Positions 52,814-62,167 of a stretch of 64,000 nt of DNA are shown in pieces; position 1 is the stretch's first letter, and each line of letters starts with the position of its first letter. The translations under genes and the position numbers were made by a program. Source of the DNA: Citromicrobium sp. JLT1363 (GTDB taxonomy: Bacteria; Pseudomonadota; Alphaproteobacteria; Sphingomonadales; Sphingomonadaceae); contig NZ_AEUE01000004.1 of NCBI RefSeq assembly GCF_000186705.1, positions 372,001 through 436,000 of the forward strand, read 5' to 3'. The notes beneath the pieces are model-generated. The model was not told the DNA's origin. It ran no database searches and saw only the letters and a program-made list of their open reading frames with translations.

Positions 52814-53895
52814 GGGAACTGGACGGGGAAGGTGATTACGGTTTCGTGGCCGGTCGCGGTCGGCGTGGCGCGGACGCTCGCATCGTCACCGAAGCGGGAG
52901 CGCAGCCGCGCGCGTACGTTGCGCAGTCCGGTGTTCGTGCCTGCCGATGCCGCTCGCTTGCGCGCATCGCCATCGTCCAGAACATCGCGCACGGTCAATG
53001 CAAGCGATCCTCCCTCCTTCCGCGCGATGATCGACAGTGTGACCGTGCTGGAGGACGAGGCAACCGAGTGCTTCACGCTATTCTCTACGATCGGTTGCAG
53101 GATCAGACTGGGCACGCGCAGGTCCTTGAGCTCTGCAGGTATGTCGATCGCGACCTCCAGCCTGTCCGGGAAACGCACCTTTTCGATATTGATATAGAGC
53201 TGCTGCGCCGCGATCTCTTCGCTCAAGGAAATATCCGCGAGCGGGTCGATCGTAATAGAATTGCGGTAATAGGCGGCGAGGTTGCTCAGCATCGTCTGTG
53301 CCCGCTCGCGCTCGTTATCGCTGACCAGCGCAGCGACCGAGTTGAGCACGTTGAACAGGAAATGCGGGTTCACCTGATAGCGCAGCGCGCGCAGTTCCAT
53401 GGTGCGTGCGGCGCTTTCCATCGCGTTCATCCGCTCTTCGCGAGACAGCAGCGACGTGGCATATTGCGCGGCGACGATCACCATCGTGATCGATAGGAAC
53501 CAGTGCGCACTCTGGCTCCAGCTCGCCAGCATGGTCAGCAGCCACTGGTCGAGATCGCCTTCGAGGTAGAACAGCAGCAGCCAGTTGAAGGCTGCGTAGG
53601 GCACGGCGATTACGCATGACAGGACGATGATCAGGATGATCTTCGCCCAGACGGGCCAGTTCCAGGTCTTCTCCATGATCACGACGATCAGAAGAGACAG
53701 TGCGATGCCGAAGGCCATTACCACGAAGCGCTGGTCGAGATAGCGCCAGCCATCTGTCAGGACGAGGCCGATGGCGGTCTTGGTCACGAAGTAGAAGCCC
53801 CAGACCAGAAGGATGGCGATTATCGCCGGAGGCCAGACCGAGCGTTTCATGCGCTCTGGCGGAGGGATCAGGCCGAACTTCATCTCGTCATCCAT
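52810..53895 (-). CDS. LytS-type sensor histidine kinase
   Basis: 361 residues: four TM helices (~20-150), then His_kinase domain with RYQVNPHFLFNVLNSV (His in NPHFLFN), N-box ILQPIVENSVKHSV, and G-box GTNTGLRNVRARLRSRFG. ATG 53895 has GAAGGAG upstream. Partner of the LytTR regulator. Divergent from the autotransporter. Confidence 0.92.
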   Translation of the reverse strand: MDDEMKFGLIPPPERMKRSVWPPAIIAILLVWGFYFVTKTAIGLVLTDGWRYLDQRFVVMAFGIALSLLIVVIMEKTWNWPVWAKIILIIVLSCVIAVPYAAFNWLLLFYLEGDLDQWLLTMLASWSQSAHWFLSITMVIVAAQYATSLLSREERMNAMESAARTMELRALRYQVNPHFLFNVLNSVAALVSDNERERAQTMLSNLAAYYRNSITIDPLADISLSEEIAAQQLYINIEKVRFPDRLEVAIDIPAELKDLRVPSLILQPIVENSVKHSVASSSSTVTLSIIARKEGGSLALTVRDVLDDGDARKRAASAGTNTGLRNVRARLRSRFGDDASVRATPTATGHETVITFPVQFP

Positions 53896-54197
53896 AGCGC
53901 TCCTTCCTTCATCGGCCATCCGGCCCTCCCGACGTTCATGGCATCTGATCGGTCATTCGTTGCAAAGCCGCTGGCCGTGTTGCGCTGCCACATGTTTCTA
54001 GACGGTGCCCGAGAACGGAAGCCTTTGCGTTTCGGGTGCATGGGAGGCGCAGCCCGCCACAGGTGTTTTGCCATTTTCCCGAGCGCGACCGGGAGGGATC
54101 GCCGGTCGCAAATACACGCGCAGGGTCGCGCCAATGCTCGCACAGCAGTGCAAGTGCCCGATCGCGGAACCCGAGTTGATTGAGGAAGGACGTTCAA
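53896..54197. other. 302-bp divergent intergenic region between LytS kinase and autotransporter
   Basis: Holds two promoters by implication. A weak GTTGC pair, 53959-53963 and 53979-53983 (20 bp apart), is the only LytTR-site-like feature and scores poorly against the consensus. GAGGAAGGA near 54182-54190 serves the autotransporter start. Nothing else recognised. Confidence 0.45.
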
Positions 54198-57100
54198 GTG
54201 CCTGCATATACCACCCCCGCCGCCGTAAATGTCGTGCCCGGAGCCGCCAGCCTGCGGACCCGTCTGCTGGCCACCGCCATGGGGTGCACTGCAATAATGC
54301 TGTCCGCGCCCGCCGTTGCGCAGCAAGCGGCCGTAACGGCCCAGCAAAACAGCATGGCCGGTGCTTCTGCGCTCGCCGGTGCCCAGGAAGATCCGATTGT
54401 CGATCCCGCCGTTGTATCCGACGAGCCGGTGGTCGTGGTGCAAGACGAGGATATCTTCATCGGTGTAGGCTCAATCGTGATCGACGAGGTCGATACGCCC
54501 GCGCTGCTGCTGGATTCGAACGGTGGCGACGCACAGGTCGTCGGCGGCGATATCGAGACCTACGGCGACAATTCCACGGGCGCGTGGGTCGAGGCCAAGG
54601 GGGATGCCAGCGCCGATTTCGACGAGGTGGTTACGCACGGCGATGGCTCGACCGGCCTGTACGTCCATTCCGAAGGTCGGACGGTGACGTCGCCCTACGG
54701 CTATGGCGACTATTCGGTAGGCACGGCGAATGCCGGTGCGGTTTCTGTGGAGACCTTCGGTAACAGCTCGATCGGCATCCATGCCGTCGCGGACTCACTC
54801 GATGCCGTAGTCCAGAGCCAGAATGTCGTCACCCATGGCGATGGTTCGACGGGTATCCTGGCCGAAGCCGACTATTTCGCCGTGGTGGACAGCAACTCTG
54901 TCCATACTGGCGGTGACGATGCGACCGGGATCTCGATCGCGTCTCAGATGGCGCAGGTGGAAAGCAACGAAGTCGTCACCGCAGGCGACCGGTCGATCGG
55001 TATCGATGTTGCCGCGCGCGGGGCCGCCCTGATCAATGCCACCAGCGTCGAGACCTCTGGCGACGAAGCGATCGGCATCCGTGCCCGGGCCGACGCGGGC
55101 AACATGCAGGTCTACAACACCTCGGTGGTCACCACCGGCGATGGCGCCACTGCGTTTGATCTCGAAGCGCTGGGCTCGCTGGTCCTCGAGAGCGAGACCG
55201 TTTCCACCAGCGGCGAAGATGCGGTGGGCGTTCGCGCGCTCAGCCGGGACTACGATCTGTCCGCATTTCTCGGCAGCGTCAGTACGCTGGGAGACGGGGC
55301 GACCGGCATTTCGGTTGCCGCCAACCTCGCCGCTGATGTGGAGGTCTCCGCCGTGAGCACATCGGGCAACGGCGCCAACGGAGTCGAAATCCTGACGAAC
55401 GAGGGCGCCGCCACCTTGCGCAATGGTTCTGTCACCACGCTGGGAGACGATCTGACCGCGATCCTAGTCGAGAGCGAGAGCGGGCGTGTCGATGTGGAAA
55501 CCGGGAGCGTTTCGACGGCTGGTGACAACGCGCAGGCCATTCATCTGATCAGCGGCGGCAGCACCCGCCTGGTGGCGGGTGACGTCATGACGCAGGGTGA
55601 AGACTCAACCGGGGTCGAGATCAATTCGCAGGGCGACATTGAAGCATCGATCGACAGCATCACAACCGCCGGCGACGGGTCGGAAGGCCTGTTGATCTGG
55701 AAAGGTGGTGCCGGCACCGATGCGGCGCTGGATGTCGGGTCGGTGATGATCGAAGGAGAGGGCAGCTACGGCGTCGTCGCTCTCGTCGGTGGCGACCTGA
55801 CCGGTTCCATCGACAGCATTACCGCCACTGGCAACCAGTCCACCGGTATCCTGGTGGAGGCCGATCAGGGTATCGATCTTCAGCTCGGCACTGTCGACAT
55901 AACGTCCGAGCGCCACTCGGTCGGCGTCGAGCTGGTCGCGGTATCGGGTGATCTGCGCCTCGCTGCAGATGACGTTTCGGTCGACAGCGACGGCGCTGCC
56001 GGCCTCAGGCTGAATGCTCTTGAGGGCGACATAGTGTTCGACCTGGGCTCGCTCCGGGTGGCGGGGGGCGAGGTCGCGGCGCTCGATGGCCTCGGCTCCA
56101 TCGCCCCCGCCGCCGTGTTCGCCACGGCCGATAGCGGTGGCATCACGATGCGGGCGGGCGAGATCGTCGTGGAGGCGGAGGATGTCTATGCCACCTGGGG
56201 CGTGGACCTCACCGCGCAGGGCCATATCGATGTCGCGATCGACAGCATCTATGTCACCGGCTTTGTCGGCAGTTGGGAGGGTGCCACGGGTTCGGGGAAC
56301 GGCCTTAACGTGAGCACGCGAACCAGCGCGACCGTTTCCGTGGGCAAGATCGATGCGGGCTCCGGGATCAGCGTTTCTGGCGCGCTTGATACGCGCTATC
56401 TCGATGCGGAGATATCCGTCACGGCGGGTGACATCGTTACCCGCGCGAATTACGGACGCGGGATCAGCGTTGGGCAGTTCTTTGGCAGCACCGACGTCGC
56501 GTTCAATTCGATACGCACCGAAGGTTCGGGCGCCACGGGCGTCAGGCTCGAGTCCGGCTTCGAGCCCTATTTCTATACCTTTACCACCGCAGAAATCACC
56601 GGCGGGTCGATCGAGACGGTCGGCGATTATAGCGATGGCATGAACCTCGTCTCCCTCGTCGGATCGCATCGCGTCGAGGTGGGCAGCATCACGACCAGCG
56701 GCGCGCGCAGCAACGGGGTGGTTTCGAAAAGCGTCATCGGCGCGAACCTGGTGATCGGATCGGTGGAAACCGCGGGCGATTACAGCGTCGGGATCCAGGC
56801 GGAAGGTGTGGCAGTACCCGCCTCCGTTCCTCTGGATGGTTTGGAAGTGGAGGGCATCACCATCGAAGCGGGCGATGTCACGACCACCGGCGATTCCGCG
56901 CAGGGCATCGTCGCTACCGGCGTTGGCCCGGTGACCGTCAAGGTCAATTCGGTCGAGACGACTGGCGACAGCTACGTGTTCGAACCGGGCGACTATTACG
57001 GCGGCGGCGGCGGGCCCATCGGCCCCGGACTGCCATTGCCGAACGGTTCCGGCTATTATGGCGGCGGAAGCGGTGAAGCGCCCGCCGGGCCCGCATCGAT

Positions 57101-59024
57101 CGGTATCGAGGTGGCTGCATCCTTCGGCGATATCGTGGTCGAAGCGGGTAGCGTGACGACCAGCGGAGAGGGCGCGCACGGCCTGTGGATCGATCTGCAG
57201 GGCGATGAATGGTCGGTCGCGGATCAGCAGGTTACCGTCGGCTCGGTCCAGACGAGCGGTGCGGGTGCCGATGCACTGCGCCTGCGCAACCAGACCGGCG
57301 GCTCGATCGCTGCCACAGTGGCGGGCGACGTGCTGGCGCAGGATGGCGCTGGCATAAACCTGATCGGGAATGGCGAAACGTCCGTCACCGTGGCAGCTGG
57401 CGGCGCCTTGCGCAGCTCGCCAGACGGCTTTGCCATCGTGGTCGAACCTTATGTGGCCGAAGATCCGGACGAAGGGCCCGTCGGCCCCAATCCTCCCATC
57501 CCCGGCGGCCCTGGCATCCCTATCGGCACCATGGCCAATGCGCCGGCCGCCGAAGCTGCCGTGCCGGCGACCAATATCACCATCGCTGGAGGCGGTGCGC
57601 TGTATGGCCGGGTCCGGCTAGACGATCGCGGCAGCAACTTCGACATCGCAGGCACGTTCTTCGCGAATGGCACGAGCTATTTCGGCACTGGCAACGATCT
57701 GATGTCCAACAGCGGCAGCATCGTCGTTCAGGGTGACGTGCTGTTCGATGGGCTCGATCGGCTGGACAACAGCGGTGCCATCGTCTTCGCGGCGGGCAAC
57801 GGCGACGATCGGCTGGACCTGTCCAACCTCGTCTTCAACGGCGTCGAGGGCAGCACCATCTCGTTCGACCTGTCGGGGGACGACAGCGACCAGCTCGTCT
57901 TGGGCGACGTCACCGGAACCACGCAGCTCGTCTTCCAGGGTGCGCAAGGCCTGACGCTCGACAGCACGGCGGACCTGATCGTCTTCACCGGCGATGTGGA
58001 CACGGATGCCTTCGTGATCGATGACGGGGCGGAAGATGCAGGCTTCCTCAATTACCGCCTGTCCTTCGCCCAAGGCGGGCTCGCTGTGGCGATGGCGCCC
58101 GATGTCGAAGTGTTCGAACCCGTCCGGCTCGGCGAGACCATTACCGACGCGTGGCATCAGAGCACCGATGCATGGGCGAAGCAGAACGCGCAGGCGCGCG
58201 CAGGGTCGCAGTCTGGTATCTCAAGCTGGGTACAGTATTTCGACGGCAGCCGAGATCGCGACCCGCAGGAATACCAGGTCACTTTCGATGGCGCCGAGTA
58301 TGCCGAAACGCTGACGACCGAGGCTTCCCATCGCGGCGGGCAGGGCGGGATCACCTACGCCGGTTCGAAGGCTCGCTTCGGTGTCACCTTCGGCTTCGGC
58401 AGCAACGAAAGCACCTTCGCCCAGACCGGCAATAGCTACCGGGTTGAAAGCTTCAATATCGGCCTGCACGGGGGCTGGAGCAACGGGGCGGTGTTCCTCG
58501 ATGCGCTGGTCAAGGCGGACTTCGCCGATGTCGACCTGGCGTTGCAGAGCGTTGGCGAGCAGGCCGACTTCGATACGACCGCGCTAGGGTTCGCGCTCGA
58601 AGCCGGAGCCCGGCTGGGCGGCGAGACCTTCTTTGTCGAGCCGGTGGCAGGGATCAACTGGGTGAGCGCAGACATTCCTGCGCTGCACTTCACCAACGCA
58701 GGGTTCGCGTTCGACTCTGCCGAGAGTCTGCGAGCGCATGCCGGTGCACGCACCGGCGCCCGGTTCGAAACGGGCAAGGTCTCCATCGTCCCGCATGTCG
58801 GTGTGTTTGCGGAAAAGGAACTGGCCGGTGACAATGGCATCGCCTTCACTTCTGGCACGCAGTCCATCACTCTGGCGGACGAGGTGCCGGCGCTGTACGG
58901 GCGCGGCGAGGCGGGGCTGACGCTGGAGATCAGCGATCGCTTCTCGATCTTCGCCGAAGGTGAGTTGCTGTTCGGTGACGTGAGCGGGGGTGCCGGTCGC
59001 GGCGGCCTGAGCCTGAAGTTCTGA
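54198..59024 (+). CDS. Autotransporter (type V secreted) with repeat passenger
   Basis: 1,608 residues. Signal region (LATAMGCTAIMLSAPAVAQ), passenger ~30-1310, beta-barrel ~1314-1608 (SGISSWVQYFDGSRDRD...FGVTFGFGSNESTF...GRGGLSLKF, ending in Phe). The passenger has about 25 repeats of 22-25 residues, consensus VxTxGDxSxGI (for example VVTHGDGSTGI, VETSGDEAIGI, VSTLGDGATGI), expected to form a beta-helix. Gly-rich inserts near residue 935-960 (YYGGGGGPIGPGLP). GTG 54198 has GAGGAAGG eight bases upstream; a TTG at 54180 is the alternative. Followed by a TIGR03032 gene. Confidence 0.94.
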   Translation: MPAYTTPAAVNVVPGAASLRTRLLATAMGCTAIMLSAPAVAQQAAVTAQQNSMAGASALAGAQEDPIVDPAVVSDEPVVVVQDEDIFIGVGSIVIDEVDTPALLLDSNGGDAQVVGGDIETYGDNSTGAWVEAKGDASADFDEVVTHGDGSTGLYVHSEGRTVTSPYGYGDYSVGTANAGAVSVETFGNSSIGIHAVADSLDAVVQSQNVVTHGDGSTGILAEADYFAVVDSNSVHTGGDDATGISIASQMAQVESNEVVTAGDRSIGIDVAARGAALINATSVETSGDEAIGIRARADAGNMQVYNTSVVTTGDGATAFDLEALGSLVLESETVSTSGEDAVGVRALSRDYDLSAFLGSVSTLGDGATGISVAANLAADVEVSAVSTSGNGANGVEILTNEGAATLRNGSVTTLGDDLTAILVESESGRVDVETGSVSTAGDNAQAIHLISGGSTRLVAGDVMTQGEDSTGVEINSQGDIEASIDSITTAGDGSEGLLIWKGGAGTDAALDVGSVMIEGEGSYGVVALVGGDLTGSIDSITATGNQSTGILVEADQGIDLQLGTVDITSERHSVGVELVAVSGDLRLAADDVSVDSDGAAGLRLNALEGDIVFDLGSLRVAGGEVAALDGLGSIAPAAVFATADSGGITMRAGEIVVEAEDVYATWGVDLTAQGHIDVAIDSIYVTGFVGSWEGATGSGNGLNVSTRTSATVSVGKIDAGSGISVSGALDTRYLDAEISVTAGDIVTRANYGRGISVGQFFGSTDVAFNSIRTEGSGATGVRLESGFEPYFYTFTTAEITGGSIETVGDYSDGMNLVSLVGSHRVEVGSITTSGARSNGVVSKSVIGANLVIGSVETAGDYSVGIQAEGVAVPASVPLDGLEVEGITIEAGDVTTTGDSAQGIVATGVGPVTVKVNSVETTGDSYVFEPGDYYGGGGGPIGPGLPLPNGSGYYGGGSGEAPAGPASIGIEVAASFGDIVVEAGSVTTSGEGAHGLWIDLQGDEWSVADQQVTVGSVQTSGAGADALRLRNQTGGSIAATVAGDVLAQDGAGINLIGNGETSVTVAAGGALRSSPDGFAIVVEPYVAEDPDEGPVGPNPPIPGGPGIPIGTMANAPAAEAAVPATNITIAGGGALYGRVRLDDRGSNFDIAGTFFANGTSYFGTGNDLMSNSGSIVVQGDVLFDGLDRLDNSGAIVFAAGNGDDRLDLSNLVFNGVEGSTISFDLSGDDSDQLVLGDVTGTTQLVFQGAQGLTLDSTADLIVFTGDVDTDAFVIDDGAEDAGFLNYRLSFAQGGLAVAMAPDVEVFEPVRLGETITDAWHQSTDAWAKQNAQARAGSQSGISSWVQYFDGSRDRDPQEYQVTFDGAEYAETLTTEASHRGGQGGITYAGSKARFGVTFGFGSNESTFAQTGNSYRVESFNIGLHGGWSNGAVFLDALVKADFADVDLALQSVGEQADFDTTALGFALEAGARLGGETFFVEPVAGINWVSADIPALHFTNAGFAFDSAESLRAHAGARTGARFETGKVSIVPHVGVFAEKELAGDNGIAFTSGTQSITLADEVPALYGRGEAGLTLEISDRFSIFAEGELLFGDVSGGAGRGGLSLKF

Positions 59025-59043
59025 ACGAGACGACGGATAGCGC

Positions 59044-60153
59044 GTGACAGAAGAAAATAACGCCAAACCTGCGGATGCTGCGCCTGAGGGCGCAGCAGCT
59101 GCGGATACCCGGATCGAGCTGTCGCGCGGTTTCGCGCGATGGCTCGGCCAGATGAAATGCTCGATCGCATTCACGTCCTACCAGTCGGGAAGGCTGTTCC
59201 TGGTCGGGCTGCTGCCTGATGGGAAAGTCTCGCTGCATCAGCAGGCTTTCCAGCGCGCGATGGGTATCCATGCGGGGCGCGACCGACTTTACCTGGGCGG
59301 GTTGTACCAGGTCTGGCGGCTCGAAAACACGCTCCAGCCCAATGAACGGGCGAACAAGGCATTCGATGCGCTTTATGTGCCGCGCAATGCGCAGACCACT
59401 GGCGATATCGACATTCACGAGCTGGCGGTCGACGCGCGAGGGCGCTGCATCTTCGTCAACACGAAGTTCTCCTGCCTCGCCACGCTGAGCCCGCGCTTCG
59501 GGTTCAAGCCGCTATGGAAGCCCGAGTTCATCACCCAGCTCGCGCCGGAAGACCGGTGCCACCTCAACGGCATGGCGATGGAAGACGGCTATCCGCGCTA
59601 CGTTTCTGCCGTGAGCCAGAGCGACGTGGTCAGCGGATGGCGCGAACGCCGTCACGAAGGCGGAGTGCTGATCGATGTCGAGAACGATCGTATCGTGACG
59701 GACCAGCTTTCCATGCCACATTCCCCGCGCGTCCATGATGGCCAGTTGTGGGCGCTCGACTCCGGGCGCGGCTACCTGATCAAGGTGGACCGCGAGACTG
59801 GCGAGAAAACCGATGTCGCCTTTTGTCCCGGCTTCCTCCGCGGCCTTTCCTTCGCGGGCCACTACGCGTTCGTGACGGTATCCAAGCCGCGCAAGAATGG
59901 CTTCGACGGGCTCGCGCTGGATGATGAGATCAAGCGCCGCGATGGCGAGCCGTGGTGCGGTGTGCTGGTCGTCGACACGCGCTCCGGATCGATCGTGGAA
60001 TTCATCAAGCTGGTCGGCGCGATCGAGGAACTGTTCGATGTGGCGGTGATCCGCGGCAAGACCTGCCCGATGGCGGTGGGTACACAGAGCCCGGATATCC
60101 AGTCGCTCTACAGCTTCGAAAGCGAGATCGGCCCCCTGCGTACGGATGGTTAG
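59044..60153 (+). CDS. TIGR03032-family protein
   Basis: 369 residues, cytoplasmic (no signal), with a beta-propeller-like composition: FTSYQSGRLFLVGLLPDGKVSLHQQAFQRAMGI, LYQVWRLENTL, DIHELAVDARGRCIFVNTKFSCLATLS, CHLNGMAMEDGYPRYVSAVSQSDVVSGWRERR, MPHSPRVHDGQLWALDSGRGYL. Matches TIGR03032, of unknown function. GTG 59044, 20 bp after the autotransporter, so the two are probably one transcript. Confidence 0.87.
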   Translation: MTEENNAKPADAAPEGAAAADTRIELSRGFARWLGQMKCSIAFTSYQSGRLFLVGLLPDGKVSLHQQAFQRAMGIHAGRDRLYLGGLYQVWRLENTLQPNERANKAFDALYVPRNAQTTGDIDIHELAVDARGRCIFVNTKFSCLATLSPRFGFKPLWKPEFITQLAPEDRCHLNGMAMEDGYPRYVSAVSQSDVVSGWRERRHEGGVLIDVENDRIVTDQLSMPHSPRVHDGQLWALDSGRGYLIKVDRETGEKTDVAFCPGFLRGLSFAGHYAFVTVSKPRKNGFDGLALDDEIKRRDGEPWCGVLVVDTRSGSIVEFIKLVGAIEELFDVAVIRGKTCPMAVGTQSPDIQSLYSFESEIGPLRTDG

Positions 60154-60154
60154 G

Positions 60155-60181
60155 GGCGGCTGACTTCCGGAGAAAGCCGCC
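60155..60181. terminator. Candidate terminator after the TIGR03032 gene
   Basis: GGCGGCT (60155-60161) pairs with AGCCGCC (60175-60181) around 13 nt, immediately after the stop. No T-run follows, so intrinsic termination is uncertain. Confidence 0.4.
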
Positions 60182-60331
60182 GCCGCCCAAGATAGAGCAT
60201 GGGCTGCTCACCGAGTATTCGGAAACCAGGAGACGAAGGATCCTTTCAGTGGGGGTCGACTTCATCGACCTGGATGCATCCACTGCCCGTTCCCGCTGGA
60301 ATTCCAATCCGCCTGCGGGTGGCTGTCCCTC

Positions 60332-62026
60332 TCAAGGTTTGCGACGGGCCAACTGCCAATCGTAGAGCGAAGGGGTGGATAGCAGGCGCGAACCGTTCAG
60401 TTCGACATAGGGCGTGGGCGTGTAGTCCAGTTCAAGCGGACGATTGCCATGCAGGCCGATCACGCGTGCGTCCGGCCCCCCGCTATCTTCAAGAATGACC
60501 ACCTTTTCCCCGGGTTCTGTCCCGCCATCGACGACGACGTCGAGGTTCCAGACCGTGTTGAACCGACCGTGCCCGGGGCGCCAGTATCCGGCACCGCCGG
60601 CGCGGAACAAGTCGTAGGTTGCAGCAATACCATCGCGCGCCGGATCGGGCCGGATATGCACCTTCAGCTGATCGTAGAGGTTCTGGTGGTTCGAACCTGC
60701 ATGCTGGTCGAGCGTGGGTTGCTCCCAGCCGGTGCTGCGGTGGTAGACAGATCGGGTCGCCTGGGTGTTGAAGCTGAACGTGTGGACCGTGGGGTTACGC
60801 ACTTCATTGCCGGTCACCAGCACATTGTGAACGTTGCCGATGTGCACGGCGTAGTGCGCCATATGTTCCCCTTGGGTGGTCACATCCGCGATGGTCACTG
60901 CGGACAGATCGTCGGTCAGAACACCGCTGTCGGCATTGTCGATCCGCAGATTGCTGATCCAGCCATTATGGACGCCGGTGAAATAGATACCGTTGAAGCC
61001 CGCTTCGTTGTGGTGGCCGAAATCGGGGTTCTCGGGAAAGACCAGCGCCATGTCCTGGATGCCGACCTCGGTCAGATGCTCCCACTTCGCGAAATAGGCG
61101 GGCAGTTCGGCGCCGATATCGTGCAGCAGTGGATCGGCGATGGTGACGCGGGTGCCGTCGATAGCCTCGATCCGGGTGGCCTGGCGAACCAGGGGGCGAT
61201 CGGGCAGGGTCCAGTGACGGTCACCAATCGGAAGATCCTCGCGGTCCTCGCCGTAGAGCGAGGCCACCAGCGGCCCGTCCTTGCCCGCGCGGTTGTGCCA
61301 GTGAATCTGGAATACGTCGCCGACCGAGAGGGCGGCTGCCTCGGGCACCTCGATCACGCGCTCGCCCATACGGCCCGACGCTATCTCAGCCACGGTCTCT
61401 ATCGGCCGGTCGTATTCTTCCAGATAGGTCGCATGACGCCCGCCCGGGACACGGGTCCAGATGAAGCCGCCGCTCCAGCTCCATTCGGAGAAAAGCACGT
61501 CGAGATTGGCGTTCTTCTGCCTTTCGCGCTTGTCGAATCGGACAAGATATTCGCGCAGCTCGTCCAGTGCGCCGCCATCGTCGACCTGGTTCAGCGGGCG
61601 GGGCATGAACAGTTCGGTCCCACCTTTACCGCTTCCGGTTCCGGCGAGCACGATACCGCTGCGCTCGATCCAGAGAATCTCTGTCAGCTGGTAGCGACCG
61701 GCCCCCAACTGCACCCGGATCGGGCCGTCCGCAGCATGCGCCGCAGCCAGCGCCGCCTTGAGCGCGGCACTGTCGTCGATCCCGTCGTCGGGGATTGCAC
61801 CGAAGTCGGCAACGTCGATCGCGGTATCGATCTGCGGCAGGGGGGAGAGGCCGTAATCGTAACCGGCGTAGGAGAAGTCGGGCAGGTAGACGGATGGCGT
61901 GCCGTCCTGCTGTTGCAAAATTGTCGGCACCTCCGCCGAACTCTCCTGCGCAAGGGCCGCGATCGGCATGGCCGATACAGCGAGCGATGCGGAAAAGCCT
62001 ATTAAGAACAGCGATTTGTAACTCAT
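60332..62026 (-). CDS. Exported beta-helix polysaccharide lyase/hydrolase-like protein
   Basis: 564 residues. Signal peptide (MSYKSLFLIGFSASLAVSAMPIAALA), then VADFGAIPDDGIDDSAALKAAL, the Pectate_lyase_3 opening, followed by right-handed beta-helix repeats (IYFTGVHNGWISNLRIDNADSGVL, VHIGNVHNVLVTGNEVRNP). A polysaccharide lyase or glycosidase acting in the periplasm or outside. The substrate cannot be read. Divergent from a TonB receptor and LacI-type operators, i.e. an oligosaccharide-use locus. Confidence 0.85.
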   Translation of the reverse strand: MSYKSLFLIGFSASLAVSAMPIAALAQESSAEVPTILQQQDGTPSVYLPDFSYAGYDYGLSPLPQIDTAIDVADFGAIPDDGIDDSAALKAALAAAHAADGPIRVQLGAGRYQLTEILWIERSGIVLAGTGSGKGGTELFMPRPLNQVDDGGALDELREYLVRFDKRERQKNANLDVLFSEWSWSGGFIWTRVPGGRHATYLEEYDRPIETVAEIASGRMGERVIEVPEAAALSVGDVFQIHWHNRAGKDGPLVASLYGEDREDLPIGDRHWTLPDRPLVRQATRIEAIDGTRVTIADPLLHDIGAELPAYFAKWEHLTEVGIQDMALVFPENPDFGHHNEAGFNGIYFTGVHNGWISNLRIDNADSGVLTDDLSAVTIADVTTQGEHMAHYAVHIGNVHNVLVTGNEVRNPTVHTFSFNTQATRSVYHRSTGWEQPTLDQHAGSNHQNLYDQLKVHIRPDPARDGIAATYDLFRAGGAGYWRPGHGRFNTVWNLDVVVDGGTEPGEKVVILEDSGGPDARVIGLHGNRPLELDYTPTPYVELNGSRLLSTPSLYDWQLARRKP

Positions 62027-62077
62027 CAGGGCGCCTCTCTCCGGTTATCTTTTGAAAGGGTATTGACCTCGAATTCC

Positions 62078-62110
62078 ACCGGTGTCAATTAATTGGGTAA
62101 CCGGTGTCAA
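62078..62110. promoter_or_regulatory. Two LacI-type operators, 22 bp apart
   Basis: ACCGGTGTCAA occurs at 62078-62088 and 62100-62110. CCGG-centred half-palindromes resemble LacI-family operators of alphaproteobacterial sugar loci. The 22-bp period (about two helical turns) sits between the divergent lyase and receptor genes. Both -10 regions would lie nearby. Confidence 0.75.
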
Positions 62111-62167
62111 AAATGACATCCCTCGTCACAGGCGATGTGGCGAGGAATAACAGGAGAGGGAGAAAAC

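Noticed and set aside
53956-53987. GTTGC pair as LytTR sites
   Set aside because: Spacing is 20 bp and both half-sites fail several consensus positions; too weak to claim.
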